Assembly (NCBI GenBank): GCA_009885825.1
Contig: VFJY01000053.1
Location: 16,801-80,800 of the forward strand
Length of the DNA: 64,000 nucleotides
Direction: 5' to 3'
DNA from: Rhodobiaceae bacterium
Lineage (GTDB): Bacteria > Pseudomonadota > Alphaproteobacteria > Rhizobiales > Aestuariivirgaceae
The stretch's first letter is position 1; the number at the start of each line of letters is the position of its first letter. The notes under the pieces were generated by a model. The model was not told where the DNA came from, made no database searches, and saw only the letters and a program-made list of their open reading frames with translations. Below, one piece after another: positions 45,797 through 53,550 of this stretch. Made by a program: the position numbers and the translations under genes.

Positions 45797-45817
45797 ACCT
45801 CGCCATGATGGGAAGGT
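45797..45817. promoter_or_regulatory. Putative CueR operator
   Basis: ACCTCGCCATGATGGGAAGGT is a near-palindrome (ACCTCGCCAT / ATGGGAAGGT, 8 of 10 positions symmetrical), matching the layout of MerR/CueR boxes. On the minus strand CTGAAC is followed, after 20 bases that cover this box, by TATCGT; the long spacer is what MerR activators need. This promoter faces cueR itself, which suggests autoregulation. On the plus strand -10 sequence is poor. Confidence 0.6.
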
Positions 45818-45853
45818 TCAGAGAAGACCCAGGATCAATTTAAAGCCAAAACC

Positions 45854-45997
45854 ATGTCAACGACCGCCACCTACCACGTCGCCGGCATGCACTGCGCTTC
45901 GTGTCCCAGCCTGATCGAGCGCACCGTCGGAAAACTTGCCAGTGTGGCCGCTGTAAGCGAAAATTATGCAAATGAATCAATGAATTTCACCAGTTAG
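45854..45997 (+). pseudogene. Truncated heavy-metal-associated (HMA) domain
   Basis: 47 codons (MSTTATYHVAGMHCASCPSLIERT...). It has the full copper-binding motif GMHCASC (residues 11-17) and the next helix and strand to NYANESM, then ends in NFTS and TAG. A CopZ chaperone or the N-terminus of a CopA ATPase continues for at least another 20 residues, so this is a fragment. The last 11 bases overlap the NTP transferase gene on the opposite strand, which apparently replaced the remainder. Confidence 0.7.
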
Positions 45998-46730
45998 CCG
46001 TCAGCTGTCGCGCCTGTTGCAAGTCAACAGGAAAGTCCACTTCGCACCATTTAATGCCACCAATGGGAATCGTTCGGACGTCAATCTTCTTGGCCAGCGA
46101 ACCGATCGCCGATGGGAACCATTGCTTCAATGCGTGAGGGTCGCGCATGGCCTGTTCCAGGATATCCACATAGGCCCGGCCCCCACCATCGCGAAAAACA
46201 TAGAAGCCAATTGCCTCCGCATCCACCGCCTCGACCGGAAGCGTCTTGCCGATCTCCGTAAGGCGACCCCGATCCAGAATAACCTTCATGTCATCCGAAT
46301 CATAACTTTGCTTCTGATTGATCGCCACGCTCACGGGGGCTGCAGGTGCTGCCAGCAAGATTTCAACCAGATCACGGCCAAAAACATTATCGCCATTCAC
46401 CTGAATGAAATCGCCTGTCATGGCCGCGCGCGCCATCCAGCAGCTCGCCAGATTGTCAGCTACGGCGTAAAAGGGATTGAACACGGTCGCTATCATCACG
46501 TTCAAGCGAGTCGCAATTTTAGCGAGCGCTTCTTCCATTCGCACGGCACCGTAGCCAACAACCACTGTAAATTCCTTGATGCCCTGGGTGGCGAACGCCT
46601 CAACCTGGCGTTCGACCAGGGTCTTGCCCCCAATATCCAGGAGGGCCTTTGGAACTTCTGATGTGAGCGGCAAAAGCCGCTTGCCTTGGCCCGCAGCCAG
46701 GATGACGATACGCACGATGCTTGAATCCAT
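45987..46730 (-). CDS. Sugar/alcohol-phosphate nucleotidyltransferase
   Basis: 247 residues of the NTP transferase family with the canonical signature IVILAAGQGKRLLPLTSEVPKALL (parts LAAGQGKRLLPLT and KALL), metal-binding Asp in VNGDNVFG, and WCEVDFPVDLQQA at the end. Closest in pattern to phosphocholine/inositol-phosphate cytidylyltransferases; the product could be a CDP-alcohol for the phosphotransferase at 50.5 kb. It is one of two NTP transferases in the locus and lies on the opposite strand to its neighbours. Confidence 0.82.
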   Translation of the reverse strand: MDSSIVRIVILAAGQGKRLLPLTSEVPKALLDIGGKTLVERQVEAFATQGIKEFTVVVGYGAVRMEEALAKIATRLNVMIATVFNPFYAVADNLASCWMARAAMTGDFIQVNGDNVFGRDLVEILLAAPAAPVSVAINQKQSYDSDDMKVILDRGRLTEIGKTLPVEAVDAEAIGFYVFRDGGGRAYVDILEQAMRDPHALKQWFPSAIGSLAKKIDVRTIPIGGIKWCEVDFPVDLQQARQLTANW

Positions 46731-46798
46731 ATCAAAGAGGAGAGTAAGTAGAACCGCTCATTCGCACTCGATTCACGAGAAGTCAACGGAAGCACGAC

Positions 46799-47722
46799 TT
46801 GTCCCTAACCCTCGCCCATCTGTCGGACGTCCATTTAGGTCCCTTGCCACCGTCTGCGGCATGGAGGAACTTCGCGCCAAAACGCATCGTTGGAAGCCTC
46901 TCCTGGCACTTCAAACGCAAGCAATTTCATGATCCTTCCATAGTTGCCAAGATCATTGCGGATATCAAGGCCTCGGCGCCAGACCATGTGGCGCTGACGG
47001 GCGACCTAGTAAACATCGCGGCCCTGGCCGAATTCCCGCGAGCAGCAAACTGGCTGAAGAGCTTCGGCGACCCAGCCTGGATTTCATTCGTGCCCGGAAA
47101 CCATGATGCCTATGTTCGAATGCGCTGGGAACGCGGCCTTGTCCATTTGGCGCCCTACATGGCGGGTGAAATGGACATAGGCGGAACAGTCTCATCCGCC
47201 CATATAGCAACCCCTTTTCCCTATGTCAGGCTGCGGCGCAATGTGGCGCTGATCGGTTTGAGTTCAGCCCAACCCCAGTCCTTGATCAAGGCCGGCGGCA
47301 AACTTGGACTTAAACAGCTGGATGCGCTGGCGAAACTGTTGCAAAACCTCAGGGAAAAGGGCTACTACCGCGCCGTGATGATCCATCATCCGCCATTGCC
47401 CGACCTTTCACCTCCGCGTAAAGCCTTGAGCGATGCTGCAGCCCTGCGCAACGTGCTTGTGACCGAAGGCGCTGAACTTGTCCTCCACGGCCACAACCAC
47501 TGCGGGATGCTTACAATGCTGGAATCTTCCTCTGGAAAAATCCCCGTTTTTGGCGTGCCCTCAGCTTCAACAAACGGCGACGGAGATCACGAACCGGCAG
47601 CCTGGAACCATTATGAAATAAGCCGAAATAGCGGAAAATGGCAGACAAATGTCACAATCCGCACCTGGCAGCCCAAATCCGGCGGAATAGTCACAAAGAA
47701 CCACTTCACGCTTCCTTCGTGA
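46799..47722 (+). CDS. Calcineurin-type metallophosphoesterase
   Basis: 307 residues, TTG start with GGAAG upstream. The five metal motifs are present: AHLSDVHLG, LTGDLVN, VPGNHDAY, MIHHPP and LHGHNHCG. Cytosolic or membrane-peripheral phosphatase/phosphodiesterase. In this locus it could remove a phosphate from a lipid headgroup intermediate, an inference from position alone. A distant relation to LpxH (UDP-diacylglucosamine hydrolase) is possible. Confidence 0.9.
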   Translation: MSLTLAHLSDVHLGPLPPSAAWRNFAPKRIVGSLSWHFKRKQFHDPSIVAKIIADIKASAPDHVALTGDLVNIAALAEFPRAANWLKSFGDPAWISFVPGNHDAYVRMRWERGLVHLAPYMAGEMDIGGTVSSAHIATPFPYVRLRRNVALIGLSSAQPQSLIKAGGKLGLKQLDALAKLLQNLREKGYYRAVMIHHPPLPDLSPPRKALSDAAALRNVLVTEGAELVLHGHNHCGMLTMLESSSGKIPVFGVPSASTNGDGDHEPAAWNHYEISRNSGKWQTNVTIRTWQPKSGGIVTKNHFTLPS

Positions 47723-47748
47723 TCCCTCTTTGGAGTAAGTTGCAGGGT

Positions 47749-48186
47749 ATGAACGCCACGCTGCAGAAATTTGGTTATCCTGAAAGTCTCGTCAAGGAAT
47801 ACGACCATTGGTGCCTTCTGCTTCGCCCCCAGCAGGTGACGCTGGCAAGCCTTGTCTTGGCAGCAAAATCGGAGGCCACCGCTTTTTCGGATTTGCCGGT
47901 CGCGGCATTCGCCGAACTCTCTGTTGTGATCAATGAAATTGAACGCAGCCTGCAGCGCTTCAATGCTTATACCAAAATCAATTACCTCATGCTGATGATG
48001 GTTGATCCCCACGTTCACATGCATGTCATACCGCGCTACGATAAACCCCAGCATTTTGATGACATCGAGTTTGCCGACACCGGTTGGCCCGGTCCTCCCG
48101 ATCTGAGGTCTGCCCCCAAACTACCTGACAAGGTTCAAAAAAACCTGTTATGGAACATGCAGTTACGCCTGTCGGGAGAATCATAG
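47749..48186 (+). CDS. HIT-family nucleotide hydrolase
   Basis: 145 residues from ATG 47749. The histidine triad is HVHMHVIPRY (about residues 85-94), preceded by YDHWCLLLRPQQVTLASL and followed by a C-terminal tail. HIT proteins hydrolyse or transfer nucleotide from dinucleoside polyphosphates or nucleotide-activated intermediates. It sits between the metallophosphoesterase and lptF, apparently in one transcript. Confidence 0.9.
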   Translation: MNATLQKFGYPESLVKEYDHWCLLLRPQQVTLASLVLAAKSEATAFSDLPVAAFAELSVVINEIERSLQRFNAYTKINYLMLMMVDPHVHMHVIPRYDKPQHFDDIEFADTGWPGPPDLRSAPKLPDKVQKNLLWNMQLRLSGES

Positions 48187-48190
48187 ACCT

Positions 48191-49411
48191 GTGTTGACGG
48201 TTATTGACCGCTATGTCCTAAAGCAAGTTGCCAAACCCTTGGCCGCCGCCATGACGATTGGCCTGCTGATGCTGCTGGCCGAACGGCTGGTGCGTTTGCT
48301 TGACACAACTCTCGGCAAGAAAAACTCCTTTAGCGTGGTCTTTGAGCTTTTAGCCTATCTCGTTCCGCATTATCTTGGAACGGCAATTCCTGCAGCCCTG
48401 TTTCTTGGCCTGCTGTTCGGTTTCAGCAGACTCTCAAAAGACAACGAAATCGATGTCATCATGGCAACCGGAACCGGCCTACACCGGTTGGCCCGGCCCG
48501 TAATCGTTTTGTCCATGTTGCTTGGACTGGTTTCACTTTTCATTGTCGGGTGGCTGCAGCCCCAAACACGCTATGCCTTCAGATCGGTCATGTTTGACGT
48601 GAAGAACGTCGAGGTGTTCTATCTCGCGGAAGAGGGCGTATTCATGCAGGCAGGAACACGAACATTCATTCTTGACAGGCTGGACCGCTCGACCAGCAAA
48701 TTCAGCAATATTTTCCTGTTTGACTACCGGGGACCCAGCGGACTTGAAACGCTCACAGCGTCAACTGGGGTGCTAATTCCTGTTGAAGGTCAACAACGGC
48801 CAGTGCTGCGGCTGGAAAATGGCCACCGGCTGAAACTTGAGCGTTGGCCAACCCTTGATGAGGGGGTGGAAATCCCCCACGCGAGAATCGGCGAATTTGC
48901 CACGACCGACACGCCACTTGGAAAAGTCACCGACGCGCTGTTCAGACCCCGTGGTGAAGATGAACGGGAGCTGACACTTCCCGAATTGTTTGCCCAGATG
49001 GATCAGCCACCCGAGGGGGCGACGCCCAATTCAATGCGCTCAGAACTTCATAAGCGAATTGTGAATGTCGTCACATTCCTCATGTTGCCATTTCTCGCCG
49101 TGCCCTTTTCCATCGGTCGCCAGCGCAGCCAGCGCGGCTATCGTTTTGGCATTGCAATGGTGCTGATTGTGGCGTTCCATGAAATTATCGAACAAGGCGC
49201 GGTGTCCACCAAATCCAGTGGTTTTTCACCGTGGCTGGGCATGTGGCTGCCCTTCGGCCTGATCACAGCTTTTGCGATGTGGCGTTTCTATGTCGCCAGC
49301 TTCACATTGAGTCCAGATCGCATAGGTGACGGCATTGATGGCATCGGCGCGCGCCTTAACAGTCTGTGGCGGCCTCTCGGGCGCCGATTGGGCATGGGAG
49401 CGCAGTCATGA
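48191..49411 (+). CDS. lptF: LptF-like permease of the YjgP/YjgQ family
   Basis: 406 residues, GTG start. Membrane segments at the N-terminus (VIDRYVLKQVAKPLAAAMTIGLLMLL) and C-terminus flank a large periplasmic beta-jellyroll domain (about residues 130-280). The family in complex with LptB and LptC extracts lipopolysaccharide from the inner membrane. Overlap by four bases with the next gene (ATGA) shows the two are paired. Finding this pair inside a ceramide locus suggests that the substrate could be a sphingolipid. Confidence 0.88.
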   Translation: MLTVIDRYVLKQVAKPLAAAMTIGLLMLLAERLVRLLDTTLGKKNSFSVVFELLAYLVPHYLGTAIPAALFLGLLFGFSRLSKDNEIDVIMATGTGLHRLARPVIVLSMLLGLVSLFIVGWLQPQTRYAFRSVMFDVKNVEVFYLAEEGVFMQAGTRTFILDRLDRSTSKFSNIFLFDYRGPSGLETLTASTGVLIPVEGQQRPVLRLENGHRLKLERWPTLDEGVEIPHARIGEFATTDTPLGKVTDALFRPRGEDERELTLPELFAQMDQPPEGATPNSMRSELHKRIVNVVTFLMLPFLAVPFSIGRQRSQRGYRFGIAMVLIVAFHEIIEQGAVSTKSSGFSPWLGMWLPFGLITAFAMWRFYVASFTLSPDRIGDGIDGIGARLNSLWRPLGRRLGMGAQS

Positions 49412-50481
49412 AAATCGTCGCATGGATGCTCACGCGCATGATCATCGTGCGGTTTCTGGCAATCGTCTTGGGCATTTCAGTTTTCGTGCTCACCCTCGAG
49501 ATTGTCTCCTATTCCAACGAAATACTGGCACTGGATGCGGGCAACGAAACAATTCTGCTCAAGTACATTTTGCTCCGTGCCCCGGCAACCCTTGCCACAT
49601 TCCTGCCGATGAGCATGTTGTTGGCCCTGCTTTTGACCTTGACCGAACTCAGTTATCGCAATGAGGTTTCCCCAATCTGGTCGGCAGGAGCTTCGCCGCT
49701 CCGCCTGGTCACCATGCTCTTGCCGGTGGCTTTCATAACCGGTGGCTTGCACTTTCTGTTAACCGACCAGGCCATTCCGTTCGCTGCACCGCAACTGAAG
49801 GAATGGGGCGTGGCCGACTACGGAGAAAAGAAACTGAAACTCGGCGAAAAGGATCCCATCTGGATGCGCTCCGGAACTGACATTCTGCGCGCGGCGTCCT
49901 CGAATTCCGAGTCAACATTTCTGGAGGACGTCATCATTTTCCGTCGGGAACCCAACGGCATCCTGCGTGAGCAGATTGTCGCAAAGGAAGCGACCCTCGA
50001 AGGCGATCGCTGGAACATGAAAGATGTGATTGTTTACTACCGTGAAAACCTCCCGCCAAATCGACTGGATAATCTGGTTTATTCCGGCGCCATGAAACCG
50101 GCAGCCGCAGGCGCCCGCTCGGGCGATCCGGAAGAGATGAATGTCAGCGATCTCAATTATTTCATCGAAAATTCCGGTTTTGGAATCAGGCCAACATGGG
50201 TGTATGAAACGTGGCTGCTGAAACGCATATCCCTATTCTTCACTCCTCTTGTCATGATTGCCCTCTGCATTCCGTTGGCCACAAAATTTCGTCGCGGCGG
50301 CGGAATAGGAATGCTGTTCGCAGTGGGCGTGGGTCTGGGTTTTCTGTTTTTCGTAACTGATGGTGTTGCCGTTACAATGGGTGAGGTGGGATTCGTGTCG
50401 CCCTGGATGGCGGCATGGATGCCCGTACTAAGTTTTGGCGCCTTGGCAACTGGCCTCGGCCTGCGCATGGACCGGGTATAG
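49408..50481 (+). CDS. lptG: LptG-like permease of the YjgP/YjgQ family
   Basis: 357 residues from ATG 49408. It has the same architecture as LptF: three membrane segments at each end (MLTRMIIVRFLAIVLGISVF at the start, IGMLFAVGVGLGFLFF near the end) and a periplasmic domain. It begins inside the lptF stop codon. Two LptF/G-type proteins make the heterodimeric channel. No lptA, lptB, lptC or lptD is nearby. Confidence 0.88.
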   Translation: MKIVAWMLTRMIIVRFLAIVLGISVFVLTLEIVSYSNEILALDAGNETILLKYILLRAPATLATFLPMSMLLALLLTLTELSYRNEVSPIWSAGASPLRLVTMLLPVAFITGGLHFLLTDQAIPFAAPQLKEWGVADYGEKKLKLGEKDPIWMRSGTDILRAASSNSESTFLEDVIIFRREPNGILREQIVAKEATLEGDRWNMKDVIVYYRENLPPNRLDNLVYSGAMKPAAAGARSGDPEEMNVSDLNYFIENSGFGIRPTWVYETWLLKRISLFFTPLVMIALCIPLATKFRRGGGIGMLFAVGVGLGFLFFVTDGVAVTMGEVGFVSPWMAAWMPVLSFGALATGLGLRMDRV

Positions 50482-50482
50482 C

Positions 50483-51721
50483 ATGACGACAAAAGCAAAA
50501 TCCAAACCATTCAAGAAGCCAGCACAAAAGAGACCGAAGACCATCATTCCTCAGACCGCACCAGCGCCCCCCGCGGAAGTTCACTTCAAGCCTGCTCTGT
50601 GCATCGTGCATGTGTCTGAACAAAAACTTTGGTCCCTGACGATGACAGAAAGACTTGTCAAGCAATTTGCTCAAGCCGGGCTTACCGAGATTGTGGACGA
50701 AACCAGGGCTATCACGCGCAATGGCCCAATCATTCTCGTGCGTGGCGACGCCGTGATTGATCAGCCGCTCATCGCCGAATTGCTCAAGCGCCCCAATTTC
50801 CTGTTGCTCTCCGATGATGCAAATGAGCAGGTTATTGCGGTCAATCTGCGCAGCGCGGATATTGCGCTTGGCCTGGCTGTGCTGAATGGCGGCAGGCCGC
50901 CAAGCACAACAAAGTTTCTCGCCCGCTCTCCCTCCCAGCTCGATATGGACTTTTGGCAAACCCTGCGCAAACGCGAAACGCCTTACGCGATGATTGTTAC
51001 GCCCGAAAATCGATCAACAGTTGAATGGCGCATGTTCATGGGCACCTACAAAGGCGCCACGGATATTGTAACCAAGCATGTCTGGCCCACGCCAGCATTC
51101 CACTTCACCCGGTTTCTCGCGCCACGTAGTGTGACGCCAAACATGGTGACAACACTGGCTGCGATCATGACAGTGCTTGCGTTCGTGTCGTTTCTCATGG
51201 GTCAATTCATTCCTGGCTTGATTGCCGCCTGGGCCATGACATTTCTAGATACGGTCGACGGCAAGCTTGCCCGCACCACGCTGAGATCGAGCAAATGGGG
51301 CGATATTTTCGACCACGGCCTGGACCTCATCCACCCACCATTTTGGTACATCGCCTGGGCGCTTGGCCTCGCCGCCATCGGAACTCAGTGGAATGACGAG
51401 TTCTTCACTCTTGTCATAGCGGCGATTATCGGTGGCTATGTTCTACAACGCACGATCGAGGGTATCGCCATCAAGTGGCTGGGGCTTGAGATTCATATTT
51501 GGCGGCGGATTGATACGCTGTTCCGTCAAATCACTGCCCGGCGAAATCCGAATCTCGTGATTTTGACGCTGTTTACGCTGATCGCCCAACCCGACTGGGG
51601 ATTGCTGGCTGTGGCACTTTGGACCGTGATTTGTTTGGGTCTCCACGGAGTTCAGGTGATTCAGGCCTTCGCGGAGAAACGCGAGAAAGGCAGTTTGGCG
51701 TCATGGATGGCCAAACCGTGA
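50483..51721 (+). CDS. CDP-alcohol phosphotransferase with an N-terminal nucleotidyltransferase-like domain
   Basis: 412 residues. The C-terminal CDP-alcohol phosphotransferase domain has the full motif with Asp256, Asp259, Gly260, Ala263, Arg264, Gly273, Asp277 and Asp281, and several membrane helices. The N-terminal ~180 residues (ALCIVHVSEQKLWSLTMTERL; NGPIILVRGDAVIDQPLI; NLRSADIALGLAVL) look like a degenerate NTP transferase domain with no P-loop, as in the di-myo-inositol-phosphate-phosphate synthase architecture. In the Caulobacter locus a gene in this place is called cpgA (from memory). It would link a CDP-activated lipid to an alcohol. Confidence 0.82.
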   Translation: MTTKAKSKPFKKPAQKRPKTIIPQTAPAPPAEVHFKPALCIVHVSEQKLWSLTMTERLVKQFAQAGLTEIVDETRAITRNGPIILVRGDAVIDQPLIAELLKRPNFLLLSDDANEQVIAVNLRSADIALGLAVLNGGRPPSTTKFLARSPSQLDMDFWQTLRKRETPYAMIVTPENRSTVEWRMFMGTYKGATDIVTKHVWPTPAFHFTRFLAPRSVTPNMVTTLAAIMTVLAFVSFLMGQFIPGLIAAWAMTFLDTVDGKLARTTLRSSKWGDIFDHGLDLIHPPFWYIAWALGLAAIGTQWNDEFFTLVIAAIIGGYVLQRTIEGIAIKWLGLEIHIWRRIDTLFRQITARRNPNLVILTLFTLIAQPDWGLLAVALWTVICLGLHGVQVIQAFAEKREKGSLASWMAKP

Positions 51722-52674
51722 AACACGCTGGTCTCCTTGTCAATCCGACTTCTGGAAAATCCAGCGGCAAGGGCATGACGCTGGCAAACATGCTGATGAC
51801 TGCGCCCAATGTTTCAACGCGCATAATCAACAGGTTTGAACAACTTCCTGAAGCGTTGAATATATTCGCCAGCGAGGGCGTGACCGATCTTTTCATTAGT
51901 TCCGGTGACGGTACGATTCAGGCGGTTCAGACGGAATTGGCCGAGCGTCGACCATTCAAAGTAATTCCACGCCTCGCTCTGCTGCCCCACGGAACAACAA
52001 ATATGACAGCGGCTGATTTAGGCTTTCGGCGTGCTTCACTGCGCGACCAGGCCGATTTCATACAAAACCTCGAAACAACAAGCCTTCGCCAGCGACGATC
52101 ACTTCGCGTAGTCAACCCCCTGGACCACAAGCCGCGCCACGGCATGTTCCTTGGAACCGGAGCGGCGACAGAAGCAACGCTCTATTGCCAGAAGACCTTA
52201 AACGCCCGCAACATCAAAGGCAGCCTCGCTACCTTTGCGACGCTGGTGGCGGCCGTCAGTCGCCCGGTATTCACCAGGCCCAACCCCAGTGATGAAACGC
52301 GCTTTGACCGTCCCTTCCCCATTGAAATCACCAGCGGCGGAGTCCAGCGCTGTGCCGGTGCGCAGCTTCTGATGTTTTCGACAACACTCGACAAGCTCAT
52401 CCTCGGCGCCAGGCCATTCTGGCATGGCAAAACCGCCCCCATCCGGACCTCGGTTTTCCCCTATCCCGTTCCCAGCATTCCCCGCTGGCTGCTGCCCATC
52501 ATGTATGGCAGCGAAAACCGGAAAATGCCGCAGGGAGCCCTGAGCTTTTCAAGTGAAAGCCTGGAGGTCTCCTGTCCCAGCAACTTCGTGATCGACGGGG
52601 AGTTTTTTGCCGCCAAGCGCGACGAGCCGCTGAGAGTGGAGACTGGGCATCTTTTCACATATATTTGTGGCTAG
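51703..52674 (+). CDS. cpgB: Diacylglycerol/ceramide kinase-like lipid kinase
   Basis: 323 residues of the DAGK catalytic family. LLVNPTSGKSSGKG is the N-terminal P-loop-like strand, the nucleotide motif is SGDGT (67-71, one residue from GGDGT) and LPHGTTN (94-100) completes the site. In the Caulobacter sphingolipid locus the protein in this position is ceramide kinase CpgB (from memory). The substrate here is inferred from that and from the neighbouring ceramide genes. It overlaps the CDP-alcohol phosphotransferase by 19 bases. Confidence 0.8.
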   Translation: MDGQTVKHAGLLVNPTSGKSSGKGMTLANMLMTAPNVSTRIINRFEQLPEALNIFASEGVTDLFISSGDGTIQAVQTELAERRPFKVIPRLALLPHGTTNMTAADLGFRRASLRDQADFIQNLETTSLRQRRSLRVVNPLDHKPRHGMFLGTGAATEATLYCQKTLNARNIKGSLATFATLVAAVSRPVFTRPNPSDETRFDRPFPIEITSGGVQRCAGAQLLMFSTTLDKLILGARPFWHGKTAPIRTSVFPYPVPSIPRWLLPIMYGSENRKMPQGALSFSSESLEVSCPSNFVIDGEFFAAKRDEPLRVETGHLFTYICG

Positions 52675-53550
52675 ATGAACGTGTTCCCCAAATCCGTCGA
52701 GGAGTTTTGCGACCTTGAACTTGCCCGAGAGGTTCCGGGCGAACTCGCTGCGATGGCGGAAGTCCTGCGCGCCAGGCATTCCGGCACGGTCGCAATCCTT
52801 GCCTATGGCTCCTGTCTGCGCGGCGCGGACATTGCTGACACGTTGGCTGATTTCTATGTGCTTGCAGAAAGCCTTGGCGGCGTCAGCAATAATTTTCTGA
52901 GTCGGTTGGGATGCGCTATCGCCCCGCCCAATGTATATTATGCCGAAATGCTGGTTTCCGGAAAACAGGTGCGGGCAAAATATGCTTGCCTGCCCTTGTC
53001 CACTTTCGCCAAGCATATGAAACGCGAAAATAGAAACCCCTATTTCTGGGCCCGTTTTTCGCAGCCCTCCGCTTTGATTTATGCTCGCGACCAGTCAGCC
53101 CGGATTGAAACGGCTGCTGCCATCGCGCAAGCCCTGCGTACCAGCTTTGCCAATGCAAAGCCTCTGACACCTGACAAGGACCCATCGGCCATATGGACCG
53201 CTGGATTTTCTGAGACCTATAAAACCGAATTTCGCTCCGAAAGAACTGGCCGTGCCGCCCATATTGTTTCGGCCTATCCCGAATACTACACGCAGGCAGC
53301 CAGCCTGCTGGCAAGTGAGCCTTCGATCCATGCGAATCAAACATTCCGCCGCATCACCGGAAAGCTGTGGTCAGTTCTGCGGCTCATCAAAGCGGCCTTC
53401 ACTTTCCAGGGCGGAGCCGACTACCTCGTCTGGAAAATCGAGCGCCATTCCGGTGAAAAAATCACTCTCACCCAATGGCAAAAACGTCACCCCATTTTTG
53501 CGGGTTTGGCCCTGCTTCCAACTCTACTGCGCAAGGGCGCCGTGCGTTAA
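52675..53550 (+). CDS. Tam41-like cytidylyltransferase candidate
   Basis: 291 residues. AYGSCLRGADIADTLADFYVL (about 43-63) resembles the YGS...DF-V signature of the nucleotidyltransferase-fold mitochondrial CDP-diacylglycerol synthase Tam41, and VYYAEM, KYACLPLSTF and PYFWARFSQPSALIYARD follow in the same order as in Tam41. It would make a CDP-lipid, perhaps CDP-ceramide from ceramide-1-phosphate made by the adjacent kinase. The ATG directly follows the kinase stop. In Caulobacter a gene here is called cpgC (from memory). The 3' end overlaps spt by four bases. Confidence 0.75.
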   Translation: MNVFPKSVEEFCDLELAREVPGELAAMAEVLRARHSGTVAILAYGSCLRGADIADTLADFYVLAESLGGVSNNFLSRLGCAIAPPNVYYAEMLVSGKQVRAKYACLPLSTFAKHMKRENRNPYFWARFSQPSALIYARDQSARIETAAAIAQALRTSFANAKPLTPDKDPSAIWTAGFSETYKTEFRSERTGRAAHIVSAYPEYYTQAASLLASEPSIHANQTFRRITGKLWSVLRLIKAAFTFQGGADYLVWKIERHSGEKITLTQWQKRHPIFAGLALLPTLLRKGAVR

